The notes: generated by a model not told the origin, from the letters alone. A DNA stretch of 64,000 nucleotides from Bosea sp. F3-2 (GCF_008253865.1 NZ_CP042331.1:3878001-3942000), one strand, 5' to 3'; positions 52,392-61,915 are shown, numbered from the stretch's first letter. A program made the numbers and translations.

Positions 52392-53741
52392 ATGACCGTC
52401 AACACCAAGCCGTCCACGCTGCAGAACACCCGATCGCTCGACGGCTTCTGGATGCCGTTCACCGCCAACCGGCAGTTTAAGAAGGCGCCACGCCTTCTCG
52501 CCAGTGCGAGCGGAATGCACTACGCCACCGAGGACGGCCGCAAGGTGCTCGACGGCACGGCCGGGCTCTGGTGCGTCAACGCCGGCCACAGCCGCCGCCA
52601 GATCAGCGAGGCGGTCTCACGGCAGATTACCGAGCTCGACTTCGCTCCCGCCTTCCAGATGGGCCACCCCATCGTCTTCGACTTTGCCGAGCGGCTCGCG
52701 GCGCTCGCACCGGGCGAGGGGGCCGATCGGCTGGACCGCGTCTTCTTCACCGGCTCCGGGTCGGAATCCGTCGACACCGCGCTCAAGATCGCGGTGGCCT
52801 ATCAGCGGGCCATTGGGCAGGGGACGCGGACGCGGCTGATCGGCCGCGAGCGCGGTTACCACGGCGTCGGTTTCGGTGGCATCTCGGTGGGCGGCCTGGT
52901 GAACAACCGACGCGTCTTCCCGCAGCTGCCGGGCAGTGATCATCTTCGCCATACCCATGACCTCGCGCGCAACGCCTTCACCAAGGGGCAGCCCGAACAC
53001 GGGGCCGAGCTGGCCGACGATCTGGAGAGGCTGGTCGCCCTGCACGGCGCCGAGACCATCGCAGCCGTGATCGTCGAGCCGATGGCGGGATCGACCGGCG
53101 TGCTGCTGCCGCCCAAGGGCTATCTGCAGCGGCTGCGCGAGATCGCGACGCGCCATGGCATCCTGCTGATCTTCGATGAGGTCATCACCGGCTTTGGCCG
53201 GCTGGGAGCGCCTTTCGCCGCCGACTATTTCGGCGTGGTTCCGGACATCATGACCACCGCGAAGGGGCTGACCAACGGCGCGGTGCCGATGGGCGCAGTC
53301 TTCGCCAGCCGAAAAGTGCATGATGGGCTGATGACCGGGCCGGAGGCCGCGATCGAGCTGTTCCACGGCTACACCTATTCGGGCCATCCGGTCGCCTGCG
53401 CCGCCGGTCTCGCCACGCTCGACATCTACGCAGCGGAAGGGTTGCTGACCCGGGCGGCGACGCTGGCCTCCGCCTGGCAGGAGGCCGTGCATTCGTTGCG
53501 GGATGCCCCGCACGTGATCGACATCCGCAACATGGGGCTGGTCGCCGGCATCGAGCTCGCCTCGCGCGACGGCGCGGTGGGCGCCAGGGCCTACGAGGCG
53601 TTCGTCGACTGCTTCGAGAAGGGGCTCCTGATCCGCGTCACCGGCGACATCATCGCACTCTCGCCGCCGTTGATCGTCGAGGGGGCGCAGATCGACGAGA
53701 TGGTCGAAACCCTGCGCGGCGCTCTGAAGCGCCTGGCCTGA
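52392..53741 (+). CDS. class III aminotransferase (beta-alanine/omega-amino acid--pyruvate type)
   Basis: 449 residues from ATG 52392 with AAAGGGAGG upstream; an earlier in-frame ATG (52329) lies in the regulatory gap. PLP fold-type I: WMPFTANRQFKKAPRLL, GTAGLWCVNAGHSRRQI, FFTGSGSESVDTALKIA, RERGYHGVGFGGISVGG, VIVEPMAGSTGVLLPPKGYL, IFDEVITGFGRLG and the Schiff-base lysine K291 in TTAKGLTNGAVPMG. The opening and GFGGISVGG segments favour beta-alanine/pyruvate transaminases, which would act on an omega-amino acid such as a product of pyrimidine breakdown. Likely repressed by the XRE-cupin protein. Confidence 0.94.
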   Translation: MTVNTKPSTLQNTRSLDGFWMPFTANRQFKKAPRLLASASGMHYATEDGRKVLDGTAGLWCVNAGHSRRQISEAVSRQITELDFAPAFQMGHPIVFDFAERLAALAPGEGADRLDRVFFTGSGSESVDTALKIAVAYQRAIGQGTRTRLIGRERGYHGVGFGGISVGGLVNNRRVFPQLPGSDHLRHTHDLARNAFTKGQPEHGAELADDLERLVALHGAETIAAVIVEPMAGSTGVLLPPKGYLQRLREIATRHGILLIFDEVITGFGRLGAPFAADYFGVVPDIMTTAKGLTNGAVPMGAVFASRKVHDGLMTGPEAAIELFHGYTYSGHPVACAAGLATLDIYAAEGLLTRAATLASAWQEAVHSLRDAPHVIDIRNMGLVAGIELASRDGAVGARAYEAFVDCFEKGLLIRVTGDIIALSPPLIVEGAQIDEMVETLRGALKRLA

Positions 53742-53910
53742 GGCGGCCGGCGCCCTGAGCAGGCCCGCGAATGAATGGTCCGCCAGATGGCCTGCGATGT
53801 CGCCGGCATGTCGATGTGGCGCACGCCGTAGGCCGCGAGGGCTTCACGCGGCAGAGGTTGGCCCATCTGCTGGGGCCCGGTGGTGAGCTGCTTTCCTCAG
53901 CCTGCAGCGC

Positions 53911-55104
53911 TTACGGCGCCGAGACGCCAACGGGGGTGCCATCGCGGGCGACGATCCTGCCGCCTTTGACCACGAGCCTGCGCAACGGCAGATCCGCGAC
54001 GGCCTCGGCCACCGTCTCGGCATCGACCAGCACGAGATCGGCCTTGCAGCCGGGAGCCAGACCGTAATCCGGCAAGGCGAGCGCCTTCGCGCCGAGCGTG
54101 GTGCAGACCTCGAGCGCGAATTCCAGATCCTCATCGCGGGAGAAGCCGTTGCGCTGACCGATCAGCGCGGCGCGCTCCAGCATGTCGCCACGGCCATAGG
54201 GGCTCCAGGTGCCGCGCGGCCCGTCGCAGCCGCCACAGACGAGCACGCCAGCCTCATGCAGCCGCTTGATCCGCGGCGCCGGGAAGCCGGCGGGGCCCGC
54301 CGTCATCACCGCGATGCCGGCCTCGGCGAGACCGGCGACGAGCGCATCGTGCCGGGCCGGCTCGATCATGCCGAGGCAGTAGGCGTGGCTGATCAGCACG
54401 CGCCCTTGCAGGCCGAGCGCGCGGGTACGCTCGATGATCAGCTCCATGGAGAAGGCCCCGAGCTCGCCGAGCTCATGCAGGTGGATGTCGATCGGCTTGC
54501 CGAAGCGCTCGGCCATGCCGAAGATCGCGTCGAGATGCCTGACCGGATCGCGGTCGATCTCGGCCGGGTCGAGACCACCGACGATGTCGGCTCCCATCCG
54601 CAGCGCTTCCTCCATGAGCGCGACCGTGCCCTCACGGATCAGCATGCCGCTTTGCGGGAAGGCGACGATCTGGATGTCGACCACGTCGCGATAAGTCTCG
54701 CGAGTCGCCAGCACGCCGGCGATGCTGGCAGTGCCGATCTCGGTGTCGACATCGACATGGCTGCGGATCGCGGTGACGCCGAGCGCCAGCGTCTGCACCA
54801 GCTGGCGCGCCGATTGGCGGGCGGGATCGATGCCGAGGCGCTTCTTTTCGCGCCGATCCGTCTCGATGCGGTCGCTGCGACGCGGGCCATTCTCGTTGCG
54901 CCACCAGGGCATGCCGATCAGGTTCTTGTCGAGATGGGTGTGAGCCTCGACCAGGCCCGGCAGCATCAATCTGCCACCGCCATCGACCGTCTCGATGCCG
55001 TCCGGGACCGGCTGGCCGGCGGCGGCGAAGCGCCCGTCCAGAATCAGGATGTCGGCGGCGCTGCCGCCCATCGGACGCACATTCTTCAGGAGGAGGGAGG
55101 TCAT
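53911..55104 (-). CDS. amidohydrolase, cytosine deaminase-like (second paralogue)
   Basis: 397 residues, the same length as the 50356 enzyme and similar along its whole length. LLKNVRPMGGSAADILILDGR, VEAHTHLDKNLIGM (HxH), VTAIRSHVDVDTE, DIHLHELGELGAFSME, ISHAYCLG and CDGPRGTWSPYGRGDMLERA carry the metal and catalytic residues. Near the last motif it has GGCDGPRG where the paralogue has GGSDGVRD; the Asp is kept but Ser is Cys and Val-Arg-Asp is Pro-Arg-Gly, which may change substrate choice. Its ATG overlaps the stop of the next gene upstream (ATGA), so it is the second gene of a two-gene operon. Confidence 0.92.
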   Translation of the reverse strand: MTSLLLKNVRPMGGSAADILILDGRFAAAGQPVPDGIETVDGGGRLMLPGLVEAHTHLDKNLIGMPWWRNENGPRRSDRIETDRREKKRLGIDPARQSARQLVQTLALGVTAIRSHVDVDTEIGTASIAGVLATRETYRDVVDIQIVAFPQSGMLIREGTVALMEEALRMGADIVGGLDPAEIDRDPVRHLDAIFGMAERFGKPIDIHLHELGELGAFSMELIIERTRALGLQGRVLISHAYCLGMIEPARHDALVAGLAEAGIAVMTAGPAGFPAPRIKRLHEAGVLVCGGCDGPRGTWSPYGRGDMLERAALIGQRNGFSRDEDLEFALEVCTTLGAKALALPDYGLAPGCKADLVLVDAETVAEAVADLPLRRLVVKGGRIVARDGTPVGVSAP

Positions 55105-56513
55105 TGCAGCAGGCCTTCGCTGAGGAGAGGGAACCGGTCGGCGAGGCCGGCGCGCGCGATCATGGTCGCGTAGGCACTGGACGCCTCGCGCAGCACCGAG
55201 GCGGGGTCGGCGCTGAGCACTTTCCTGTCCCGCATCAGCACCCGGCCAGCGACGACGACGCTGGCGACATCGGCGCCATTGGCGAAGCGCGTCAGCCGCT
55301 GGACCGGCTCGACAGGCGGCCATAGATGCGGTTTCGCCCAGTCGACGACGATGACGTCGGCGCGCTTGCCCGGTTCGAGCGAGCCGATCTCGTCCGCGAG
55401 ACCCAGCGCCCGCGCGCCCTCGATCGTCGCCATTTCCAGCACCTGCCAGGGCGGCAGCAGCGCATCGTCACGGAAATGCGTCGCATGATAGCGGTGAGCG
55501 TGGAACATGGCGCGGAATAGGTCGAAGGGCCGGTCCGGCGCCGGCGCATCCGAACCGAGCCCGACGGTGACGCCTTCCGCCGCCAGTTCCGGCGCGGGAC
55601 AGCGGCCGAACACCGACATGAGCGCGCTCGGATTATGGGCGATCGCCGCCCCCGAGGACCGCAGCGCCGCGCGATCGGCCTCGGTCAGGTCGATCGCATG
55701 GGCGAAGACCGCGTGGCGGGGGCCGAGCCCCACGGTCGCGGCGGCCGCCGCCAACGTGCCATCGCGATGACCGTCCTGCACCAGCAGCGCGCCCGTCTCC
55801 TCCGCCAGCCGATGCGCAGCGCGGCTGAGCGCAGCCGGCGCTTCCTCGCCCACGACAGTGAGGTCCGCGGCGGAAAACACCGGCAGCGAGACGGCAAGCC
55901 GCAGAGTCCCGCCGGCATCTCCCCCACGGGTCTCGATCAGCCTGCGGGCGACAGCAAGCTGCTCGCGCGGCGAGACCGGAATCTCGCGGCACTTGGAGCC
56001 GTTCCACGCAAGGTACTGCGCCGGCCCGTCGGGCCGGTTGGGGCCGACGGCCAGAACCTCGGCGACGCCGATCGAGCGCACGCCGTCGAGATGTGCCTCG
56101 GCCGCCTCCGGCGTCTCCGTGCGCATGATATCGGGGCCACCGCCCATCAGCAGCGCGGCCGTCGTCGTACCGCACATCAGCCGCTCCAGCGCCGAAAGCC
56201 GCGCCTCGGCATGCCAGAAGGCGGCGTCGGTCGCCCGGGCGTAGATTCGGCCGGCGATGTCCATCCACTCGCCCGCCGCCGACCCCAATCCCTTGGTCAG
56301 GCCGTGGCCGGCATGGGCATGGGCGTCGACGAGGCCGGGCAGGATCAGGCCACCGCGCGCATCCAGGCGGACCAGCCCCTCCCGCTCCGGCGCCGGGCCG
56401 GCCCCGACCGCGATGATGCGATCGTCCTTAATCAGGACATGGCCGTTTGCGATCATCCCCCGTCGCACCATCGGGAGCACGATTCCGTTCTCGATCGTCA
56501 ACCAGCCGGGCAT
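55101..56513 (-). CDS. amidohydrolase, SsnA/AtzA-like deaminase or chlorohydrolase family
   Basis: 470 residues from ATG 56513, with AAAGAAGG upstream; a frame extension to 56549 is not supported. Metal-dependent hydrolase of the TrzN/AtzA/guanine-deaminase branch: LPGLVDAHAHAGHGLTKGL (HxH), MCGTTTAALLMGGG, VFAHAIDLTEAD (His), IAHNPSALMSVFGR and VGLGSDAPAPDRPFDL (Asp). Members remove amino or halogen groups from N-heterocycles or deaminate adenosine-like compounds. First gene of the operon with the cytosine-deaminase-like enzyme; divergent from the second peptide-type ABC operon. Confidence 0.9.
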   Translation of the reverse strand: MPGWLTIENGIVLPMVRRGMIANGHVLIKDDRIIAVGAGPAPEREGLVRLDARGGLILPGLVDAHAHAGHGLTKGLGSAAGEWMDIAGRIYARATDAAFWHAEARLSALERLMCGTTTAALLMGGGPDIMRTETPEAAEAHLDGVRSIGVAEVLAVGPNRPDGPAQYLAWNGSKCREIPVSPREQLAVARRLIETRGGDAGGTLRLAVSLPVFSAADLTVVGEEAPAALSRAAHRLAEETGALLVQDGHRDGTLAAAAATVGLGPRHAVFAHAIDLTEADRAALRSSGAAIAHNPSALMSVFGRCPAPELAAEGVTVGLGSDAPAPDRPFDLFRAMFHAHRYHATHFRDDALLPPWQVLEMATIEGARALGLADEIGSLEPGKRADVIVVDWAKPHLWPPVEPVQRLTRFANGADVASVVVAGRVLMRDRKVLSADPASVLREASSAYATMIARAGLADRFPLLSEGLLQ

Positions 56514-56542
56514 CGATTTCTGCCTTCTTTGTCCGCATCTAA

Positions 56543-56695
56543 ATCGCATACAAAAAATTGCTTATCAGTATGCGATCTTACTGGCTTCGCGCCAAGGTTC
56601 TGCGCCCTGTTTTTTTGCTACGCCTATGCCGATTAAGGCGCACGCCTCGTATTTTGGCGGTGAGATGACTCATTGAACAAATTATCGTATACAAT
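56543..56695. promoter_or_regulatory. candidate GntR-like operators in a divergent promoter
   Basis: ATCGCATAC (56543-56551) and GTATGCGAT (56568-56576) are perfect 9-bp inverted arms 16 bases apart. A further ATCGTATACAAT (56684-56695) fits the GntR/FadR-type pattern ATNGTATACNAT, and GGTATGCAT follows at about 56709. These sit between the two amidohydrolase genes (minus) and the system B transporter (plus). No GntR gene of that subfamily lies in the window; the regulator is not identified. Confidence 0.55.
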
Positions 56696-56747
56696 CTTGC
56701 CGAGTTTCGGTATGCATAAGACATTCACGCAAAGTGAGGGGACAATA

Positions 56748-58313
56748 ATGAAACGCGGTCTGATGGCGCTCGCTGGCGCCCTTGCGGTCCTGATGGTGCA
56801 ATCCGCCGGTGCGCAGACGCTGCGCTGGTCCGCCCCCGGGGACGTGGTCTCCTTCGACCCGAACGCCCAGCTCGACAGCTTCACGCAGAACATCCAGCTC
56901 ATGGTCTACGACACGCTGGTGCGCCGTAACCGCAAGCTTGAGATCGAGCCGGGACTGGCGACATCCTGGGAGGTCGTCGAGCCGACGCGCTGGCGCTTCA
57001 AATTGCGTCCCGGCGTCAAGTTCCACGATGGCGAGCGCTTCACCGCCGACGACGTCGTCACGACGGTGATGCGCACGATCGACCCGGATTCCCGCAACAA
57101 GGGCAATCTCGCGACGGTGGTGAAGGCCGAGAAGGTCGACGACATGACCGTCGACCTCGTGCTGAGCGGGCCTTATCCGCTGCTGCTCAACGACCTCACC
57201 GGCATCTTCGTGATGAGCAAGGGCTGGCTCGAGAAGAACCATGCTCTGAAGCCGGGCAACACCTCGACCGGCGTCACCACTTTCGCCTCGACCCACGCCA
57301 ACGGCACCGGCCCGTTCAAGCTCGAAAGCTACGCGCCGGATTCGAAGACCGTGATGACGGTCAATGACGGCTGGTGGGACAAGCCCGAGCACAATCTCAA
57401 GCGCATCGAGTTCCGGCCGATCAAGTCGGATGCCACCCGCGTCGCCGCGCTGCTTTCCGGCGAGATCGACATGATCTCCTCGCTGCCGCTCCAGGACGTG
57501 CCGCGGGTCACCGGGACGCAGGGCTTCAAGGTCGTCGAGGACCCGTCGCTCCGGCTGATCTTCCTCGGCTTCAACTGGCGGCCTGAACTCTTCGCCGAAC
57601 CCGGCAAGAAGAACCCGCTGCTCGACGTCAAGGTGCGCCAGGCGCTTTGGCACGCCGTCGATCTCGACGCCATCCAGAAGCGGATCATGCGCGGCAAGTC
57701 GCGCAACACCGGCACGATGGTGGCGCCGCCGGTGCCGGGCTATGTGGCGGATATCGACAAGCCGCTGGCCTTCGACCTGGCGCTGTCGAAGAAGCTCCTG
57801 ACCGAGGCCGGCTATCCGAACGGCTTCAAGACCGGCCTGTCCTGCACCAATGACCGCTATATCGCCGACGAGCAGCTCTGCCTCGCCATCGCCGGGATGT
57901 GGACCAAGGCCGGTCTCCAGGTCGAGGTGAAGACCGAGAGCAAGGCGACCTATTTCCCGCGTCAGGATCGCGGCGAGCTCGATGTCTGGATGCTGGGCTG
58001 GGCGACGCTGCCGCAGATGGACGGCTTCAGCGTGCTCTCGGGCATCTTCGCTTCGCGCAAGGACGGCTATGGCGGCTCCAATGCCGGGGGCATGGTCGTT
58101 CCGGCGCTGGACGATCTGGCCCGCAAGGCCGCCGTCGAGCTCGACGAAACCAAGCGCCGCGCCATGATGGGCGAAGCCTTCAGGATCGCCAAGGATCAGG
58201 CGCTCTTCATCCCGCTGCACCGGCAGCCGCTGGCCTGGGCGATGAAGACGAATGTCGACGTGCCGCAGTTCCCGGACGAGTACGTCCGCCCCTGGTTCGC
58301 CAAAGTCAACTGA
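56748..58313 (+). CDS. ABC transporter substrate-binding protein, dipeptide type (system B)
   Basis: 521 residues from ATG 56748 after GAGGGGAC. Signal peptide MKRGLMALAGALAVLMVQSA, cleavage near AGAQ. SBP_bac_5 core: LRWSAPGDVVSFDPNAQLDS, FTQNIQLMVYDTLVRRNRKLE, LRPGVKFHDGERFTADDV and FGFNWRPEL-like lobe segments. Distinct from system A (different signal type and low identity by eye). Receptor of the transporter encoded by the next three genes. Confidence 0.94.
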   Translation: MKRGLMALAGALAVLMVQSAGAQTLRWSAPGDVVSFDPNAQLDSFTQNIQLMVYDTLVRRNRKLEIEPGLATSWEVVEPTRWRFKLRPGVKFHDGERFTADDVVTTVMRTIDPDSRNKGNLATVVKAEKVDDMTVDLVLSGPYPLLLNDLTGIFVMSKGWLEKNHALKPGNTSTGVTTFASTHANGTGPFKLESYAPDSKTVMTVNDGWWDKPEHNLKRIEFRPIKSDATRVAALLSGEIDMISSLPLQDVPRVTGTQGFKVVEDPSLRLIFLGFNWRPELFAEPGKKNPLLDVKVRQALWHAVDLDAIQKRIMRGKSRNTGTMVAPPVPGYVADIDKPLAFDLALSKKLLTEAGYPNGFKTGLSCTNDRYIADEQLCLAIAGMWTKAGLQVEVKTESKATYFPRQDRGELDVWMLGWATLPQMDGFSVLSGIFASRKDGYGGSNAGGMVVPALDDLARKAAVELDETKRRAMMGEAFRIAKDQALFIPLHRQPLAWAMKTNVDVPQFPDEYVRPWFAKVN

Positions 58314-58326
58314 GCGAGGTAGCGCC

Positions 58327-59298
58327 GTGATCGCCTCCATCGGCTCGCGCCTCGGACAGGCCGTCCTCGTCATGCTCGCGGTGACGGCCATCGCCTTCGT
58401 GATGTTCCGCTATGTCGGCGATCCGGTCGCGATGATGTCGCGTGAGGATGCGAGCCCGGCCGAGAAGGCGCAGTTGCGCGCCTCGCTTGGGCTCGACCGG
58501 CCGGTGCTGGTCCAGTACGGCGACTTTCTCGGCCGCACGCTCAAGGGCGATCTCGGCATCTCCTTCCGCAATCAGCGCCCGGTGGTCGATCTTCTCGCCG
58601 AGCGGCTGCCGGCGACGCTCGAGCTGGTGATCGTGGCGACGATCCTGTCACTCTCGGTCGGCATTCCTCTCGGCGTCTATTGCGCGCTCAAACCGGACGG
58701 CGCACTGGCGCGAGCGATCCAGACACTCTCGCTGGTCGGGATCTCGATGCCGACCTTCGTCACCGGAATCGGCCTGATCCTGATCTTCGCGGTGACGCTG
58801 CGCTGGCTGCCCTCCTTCGGGCGCGGCGACGTCGTGCAGATCGGCGGCTGGTCGACCGGCTTCCTGACGCGCTCCGGCCTGCTCTCGCTGCTCCTGCCTT
58901 CGGTGACGCTGGCGCTCTATCAGCTGACGCTGATCATGCGGCTGGTGCGGGCCGAGATGATCGACGTGCTCTCTTCCGACTACATCCGCTTCGCCCGGGC
59001 GCGAGGACTGCCTCCCCGCTACATCAATTTCCGCCTGGCGCTGCGCAATGCGCTGATGCCGGTGGTGACGGTGACGGGCCTGCAGATCGGCTCGCTGATC
59101 GCCTTCGCCATCGTCACCGAGACGGTGTTCCAGTGGCCGGGCATGGGCCTGCTCTTCATCCAGGCCGTCAGCTTCGCCGATGTGCCGGTGATGGCGGCCT
59201 ATCTGCTCTTCGTCGGCTTTCTCTTCGTCGTCATCAACATGGTGGTCGACCTCACCTATACCTTGATCGATCCGCGCCTGAGGACGCGCCGCGCATGA
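58327..59298 (+). CDS. ABC transporter permease, DppB type (system B)
   Basis: 323 residues from GTG 58327 with GAGG seven bases before it. Helix 1 VLVMLAVTAIAFVMFRYVGDPV, loop FLGRTLKGDLGISFRNQRPV, EAA loop ARARGLPPRYINFRLALRN and closing ETVFQWPGMGLLFIQAVSFAD. The spacing of 13 bases to the receptor gene indicates one operon. Confidence 0.94.
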   Translation: MIASIGSRLGQAVLVMLAVTAIAFVMFRYVGDPVAMMSREDASPAEKAQLRASLGLDRPVLVQYGDFLGRTLKGDLGISFRNQRPVVDLLAERLPATLELVIVATILSLSVGIPLGVYCALKPDGALARAIQTLSLVGISMPTFVTGIGLILIFAVTLRWLPSFGRGDVVQIGGWSTGFLTRSGLLSLLLPSVTLALYQLTLIMRLVRAEMIDVLSSDYIRFARARGLPPRYINFRLALRNALMPVVTVTGLQIGSLIAFAIVTETVFQWPGMGLLFIQAVSFADVPVMAAYLLFVGFLFVVINMVVDLTYTLIDPRLRTRRA

Positions 59299-60212
59299 GC
59301 CTCGTCGCTCCCTCCCCGCCGGCCGCTCGCTGGCGGCGGCTGCAGATGCCGATCTCTGTGATGATCGGGCTCGCCATCGTCGTGGTGATGCTCGCGGTCG
59401 CGCTGCTGGCGCCTTGGCTCGCTCCAACGGACCCGACCAATGTCGCGAGCTTCGACCTGATGAATGCGGAGCTGCCGCCGGCCTTCATGGCCGAGGGCGT
59501 TGCGCAGCACTGGCTCGGCACCGACAACCAGGGCCGCGACCTGTTCTCGGCGATCCTCTACGGCATGCGCGTCTCGATCGCGATCGGCGGCGGCGCGGTG
59601 CTGGTGGCGGCGAGCCTCGGCGTGGTGCTCGGCCTGCTCGCCGGCTATTTCGGCGGCTGGGTCGACATCCTGATCATGCGCGTCGGCGACGTCATCCTCA
59701 GCCTGCCGACCATTCTGCTCGCGCTGCTGGTCAGCGGCATCGCCCGCACGATCTTTCCGGAAGCGGGAACCGCGCAATGGGCGCCGCTGATCCTGATCGG
59801 TGCCATCGCCATTCATGAATGGGTGCAATATGCGCGCACCGTGCGCGCCGCCACCATGGTCGAGGCCTCGAAGGACTATGTCCGCGCCGCACGCGTCATC
59901 GGCCTGCCGCCGCGGCGTATCATCATGCGCCACATCCTGCCGAACGTGATGAGCCCGGTGATGGTGATCGCAACGATCAACCTCGCCGCCGCCGTGCTGA
60001 CCGAGGCGACGCTATCCTTCCTCGGCGTCGGCATGCCGCCGACCTATCCCTCGCTCGGCACGCTGATCCGCATTGGCAATGAATTCGTTTTCTCGGGCAT
60101 CTGGTGGATCGCGGTCTTCCCGGCCGTGACGCTGGTGGTGCTGGTGCTGGCGGTCAACATCGTCGGCGACTGGCTGCGCGACCGCTTCAACCCGAAACTG
60201 AAGGGGCGCTGA
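59295..60212 (+). CDS. ABC transporter permease, DppC type (system B)
   Basis: 305 residues; the ATG overlaps the preceding permease by four bases (ATGA). DppC traits: ISVMIGLAIVVVMLAVALLAP, WLGTDNQGRDLFSAILYGMR, EAA loop ARVIGLPPRRIIMRHILPNV and the end GDWLRDRFNPKLKGR. Its stop shares a base with the ATG of the ATPase gene (TGATG). Confidence 0.94.
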   Translation: MSLVAPSPPAARWRRLQMPISVMIGLAIVVVMLAVALLAPWLAPTDPTNVASFDLMNAELPPAFMAEGVAQHWLGTDNQGRDLFSAILYGMRVSIAIGGGAVLVAASLGVVLGLLAGYFGGWVDILIMRVGDVILSLPTILLALLVSGIARTIFPEAGTAQWAPLILIGAIAIHEWVQYARTVRAATMVEASKDYVRAARVIGLPPRRIIMRHILPNVMSPVMVIATINLAAAVLTEATLSFLGVGMPPTYPSLGTLIRIGNEFVFSGIWWIAVFPAVTLVVLVLAVNIVGDWLRDRFNPKLKGR

Positions 60213-61915
60213 TGCAGCCCGCCGCGCTCGCCATCACCGATCTCACCGTCGACTACCCGCTCGCGGACGGCTCGGTCATCACTGCCGTCAGCGGCGTGAA
60301 TCTCTCGGTCGCACCTGGCGAAATCCATGCGCTGGTCGGGGAGTCCGGAGCGGGCAAGACCACGATCGGCAATGCGCTGATGGGGCTGCTGCAGGCACCC
60401 GGGCGAGTCGCGAAAGGCCGGATCGAGATCGGCGGCAAGCCGGTCGACATCCGCACCGGACGCACCGAGGGCATCGTGCAGGGCCGTGACGTCGGCGCGA
60501 TCTTTCAGGACCCGATGACCTCGCTGAACCCGCTCTTCACGGTGGAGAGCCAGCTCGGTGAGACGATGCGGCATCATCTCGGCATCGGCCGCGCGGAGGC
60601 ACGCAAGCGCTCGCTGGCGCTGCTGCGCGCCGTCGGCATCCCCGAGCCGGAACGGAGGCTGAAATCCTATCCGCATCAGCTTTCCGGTGGGCAGCGCCAG
60701 CGCGTGGTCATCGCCGCGGCGCTGTGCTGCGATCCCAAGCTGATCGTCGCCGACGAGCCGACCACCGCACTCGACGTTTCGGTGCAGGCGCAGATCCTCA
60801 AGCTGATCCGCGGGCTCGCCGACGAGCGTGGCGTCGGCATCCTGCTGGTCACCCATAATATGGGCGTCGTCGCGGAGGTGGCCGACCGGGTCACCATCAT
60901 GCTGAAGGGCAAGGTGGTGGAGAGCGGGCCGGTGGCGCAGGTGCTCGGCGCGCCGCAGCACCCCTATGCCCGGGCTCTGATCGGGGCCGTTCCGCGCATC
61001 GACGTCAAGCTGCCGCGCCTGCCGGTGCCGGCGCAGGAGAGCGCAGGCGCCGCCGCAGCGCGAGAGCAGGTGCGCGCCCGCATGGGCGCCGGCAACGAGG
61101 CCCAGGCGGGGGCGCTGTCTGTCGACGATCTCGTCGTCGAATACGGCGCTCGCGGCTGGCTGCCCGGCACGAACTCGCGCGTGTTCAGGGCGGTGAAGGG
61201 CGTCTCCTTCAATGTGCAGCCCGGCGAGATCTTCGGTCTTGTCGGCGAATCCGGCTGCGGCAAGACGACGGTCGCCAATACCATCGCCGGCCTCGCGCGG
61301 TCGACCTCCGGCTCGGTCACGCTCGGCGGGCAGCCGATCGGCGCCAAGCGGCGCGGCGCGGCGCGCAGGGCGCTGCAGATGGTGTTCCAGGACCCCTATT
61401 CGGCGCTCAATCCACGCCTGCGCGTCACGACCGCCATCGCCGAGCCGGTCGCCTTCTACCATCTCGCCGCCACGAAGGCCGAGGCGGTGGAGGATGCGGC
61501 GCTGCTGCTCGAGGCGGTCGGTCTCGACAGGGCCGCCGGCGCGCGCTTCCCGCACGCCTTCTCGGGCGGCCAGCGCCAGCGCATCGCCATCGCGCGTGCG
61601 CTCGCGCCTCGGCCGCGCTTCCTCGTCTGCGACGAACCGACCTCTTCGCTCGACGTCTCCGTGCAGGCCCAGATCCTCAACCTGCTCAAGGATCTGCGCG
61701 ATCTCGCCGGGCTGTCCATCCTGTTCATCAGCCACGATCTCGCCGTGGTCCGGCAGATGTGCGACCGCATCGCCGTCATGAAGAGCGGCGAGATCGTCGA
61801 GCAGGCACCGACCGAAGAGCTCTTCGCCGCGCCCACCCATCCCTATACGCGGGAACTGCTCTCGCTCGTCCCCTCGCTCGACAAGATCGCGCGGGATCCG
61901 GTGGCCCTCGGCTGA
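60212..61915 (+). CDS. ABC transporter ATP-binding protein, fused DppD-DppF double ATPase (system B)
   Basis: 567 residues with two complete nucleotide-binding domains. First: Walker A GESGAGKTT, signature LSGGQRQRV, Walker B LIVADEPTTALDVS. Second: GESGCGKTT, FSGGQRQRI, FLVCDEPTSSLDVS. The OppD/F-type C-terminal extension follows each (HPYARALIGAVPR and HPYTRELLSLVPS). In most dipeptide importers these are separate proteins. As the only ATPase of this type in the window, it may also energise system A, whose operon lacks one. Confidence 0.94.
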   Translation: MQPAALAITDLTVDYPLADGSVITAVSGVNLSVAPGEIHALVGESGAGKTTIGNALMGLLQAPGRVAKGRIEIGGKPVDIRTGRTEGIVQGRDVGAIFQDPMTSLNPLFTVESQLGETMRHHLGIGRAEARKRSLALLRAVGIPEPERRLKSYPHQLSGGQRQRVVIAAALCCDPKLIVADEPTTALDVSVQAQILKLIRGLADERGVGILLVTHNMGVVAEVADRVTIMLKGKVVESGPVAQVLGAPQHPYARALIGAVPRIDVKLPRLPVPAQESAGAAAAREQVRARMGAGNEAQAGALSVDDLVVEYGARGWLPGTNSRVFRAVKGVSFNVQPGEIFGLVGESGCGKTTVANTIAGLARSTSGSVTLGGQPIGAKRRGAARRALQMVFQDPYSALNPRLRVTTAIAEPVAFYHLAATKAEAVEDAALLLEAVGLDRAAGARFPHAFSGGQRQRIAIARALAPRPRFLVCDEPTSSLDVSVQAQILNLLKDLRDLAGLSILFISHDLAVVRQMCDRIAVMKSGEIVEQAPTEELFAAPTHPYTRELLSLVPSLDKIARDPVALG

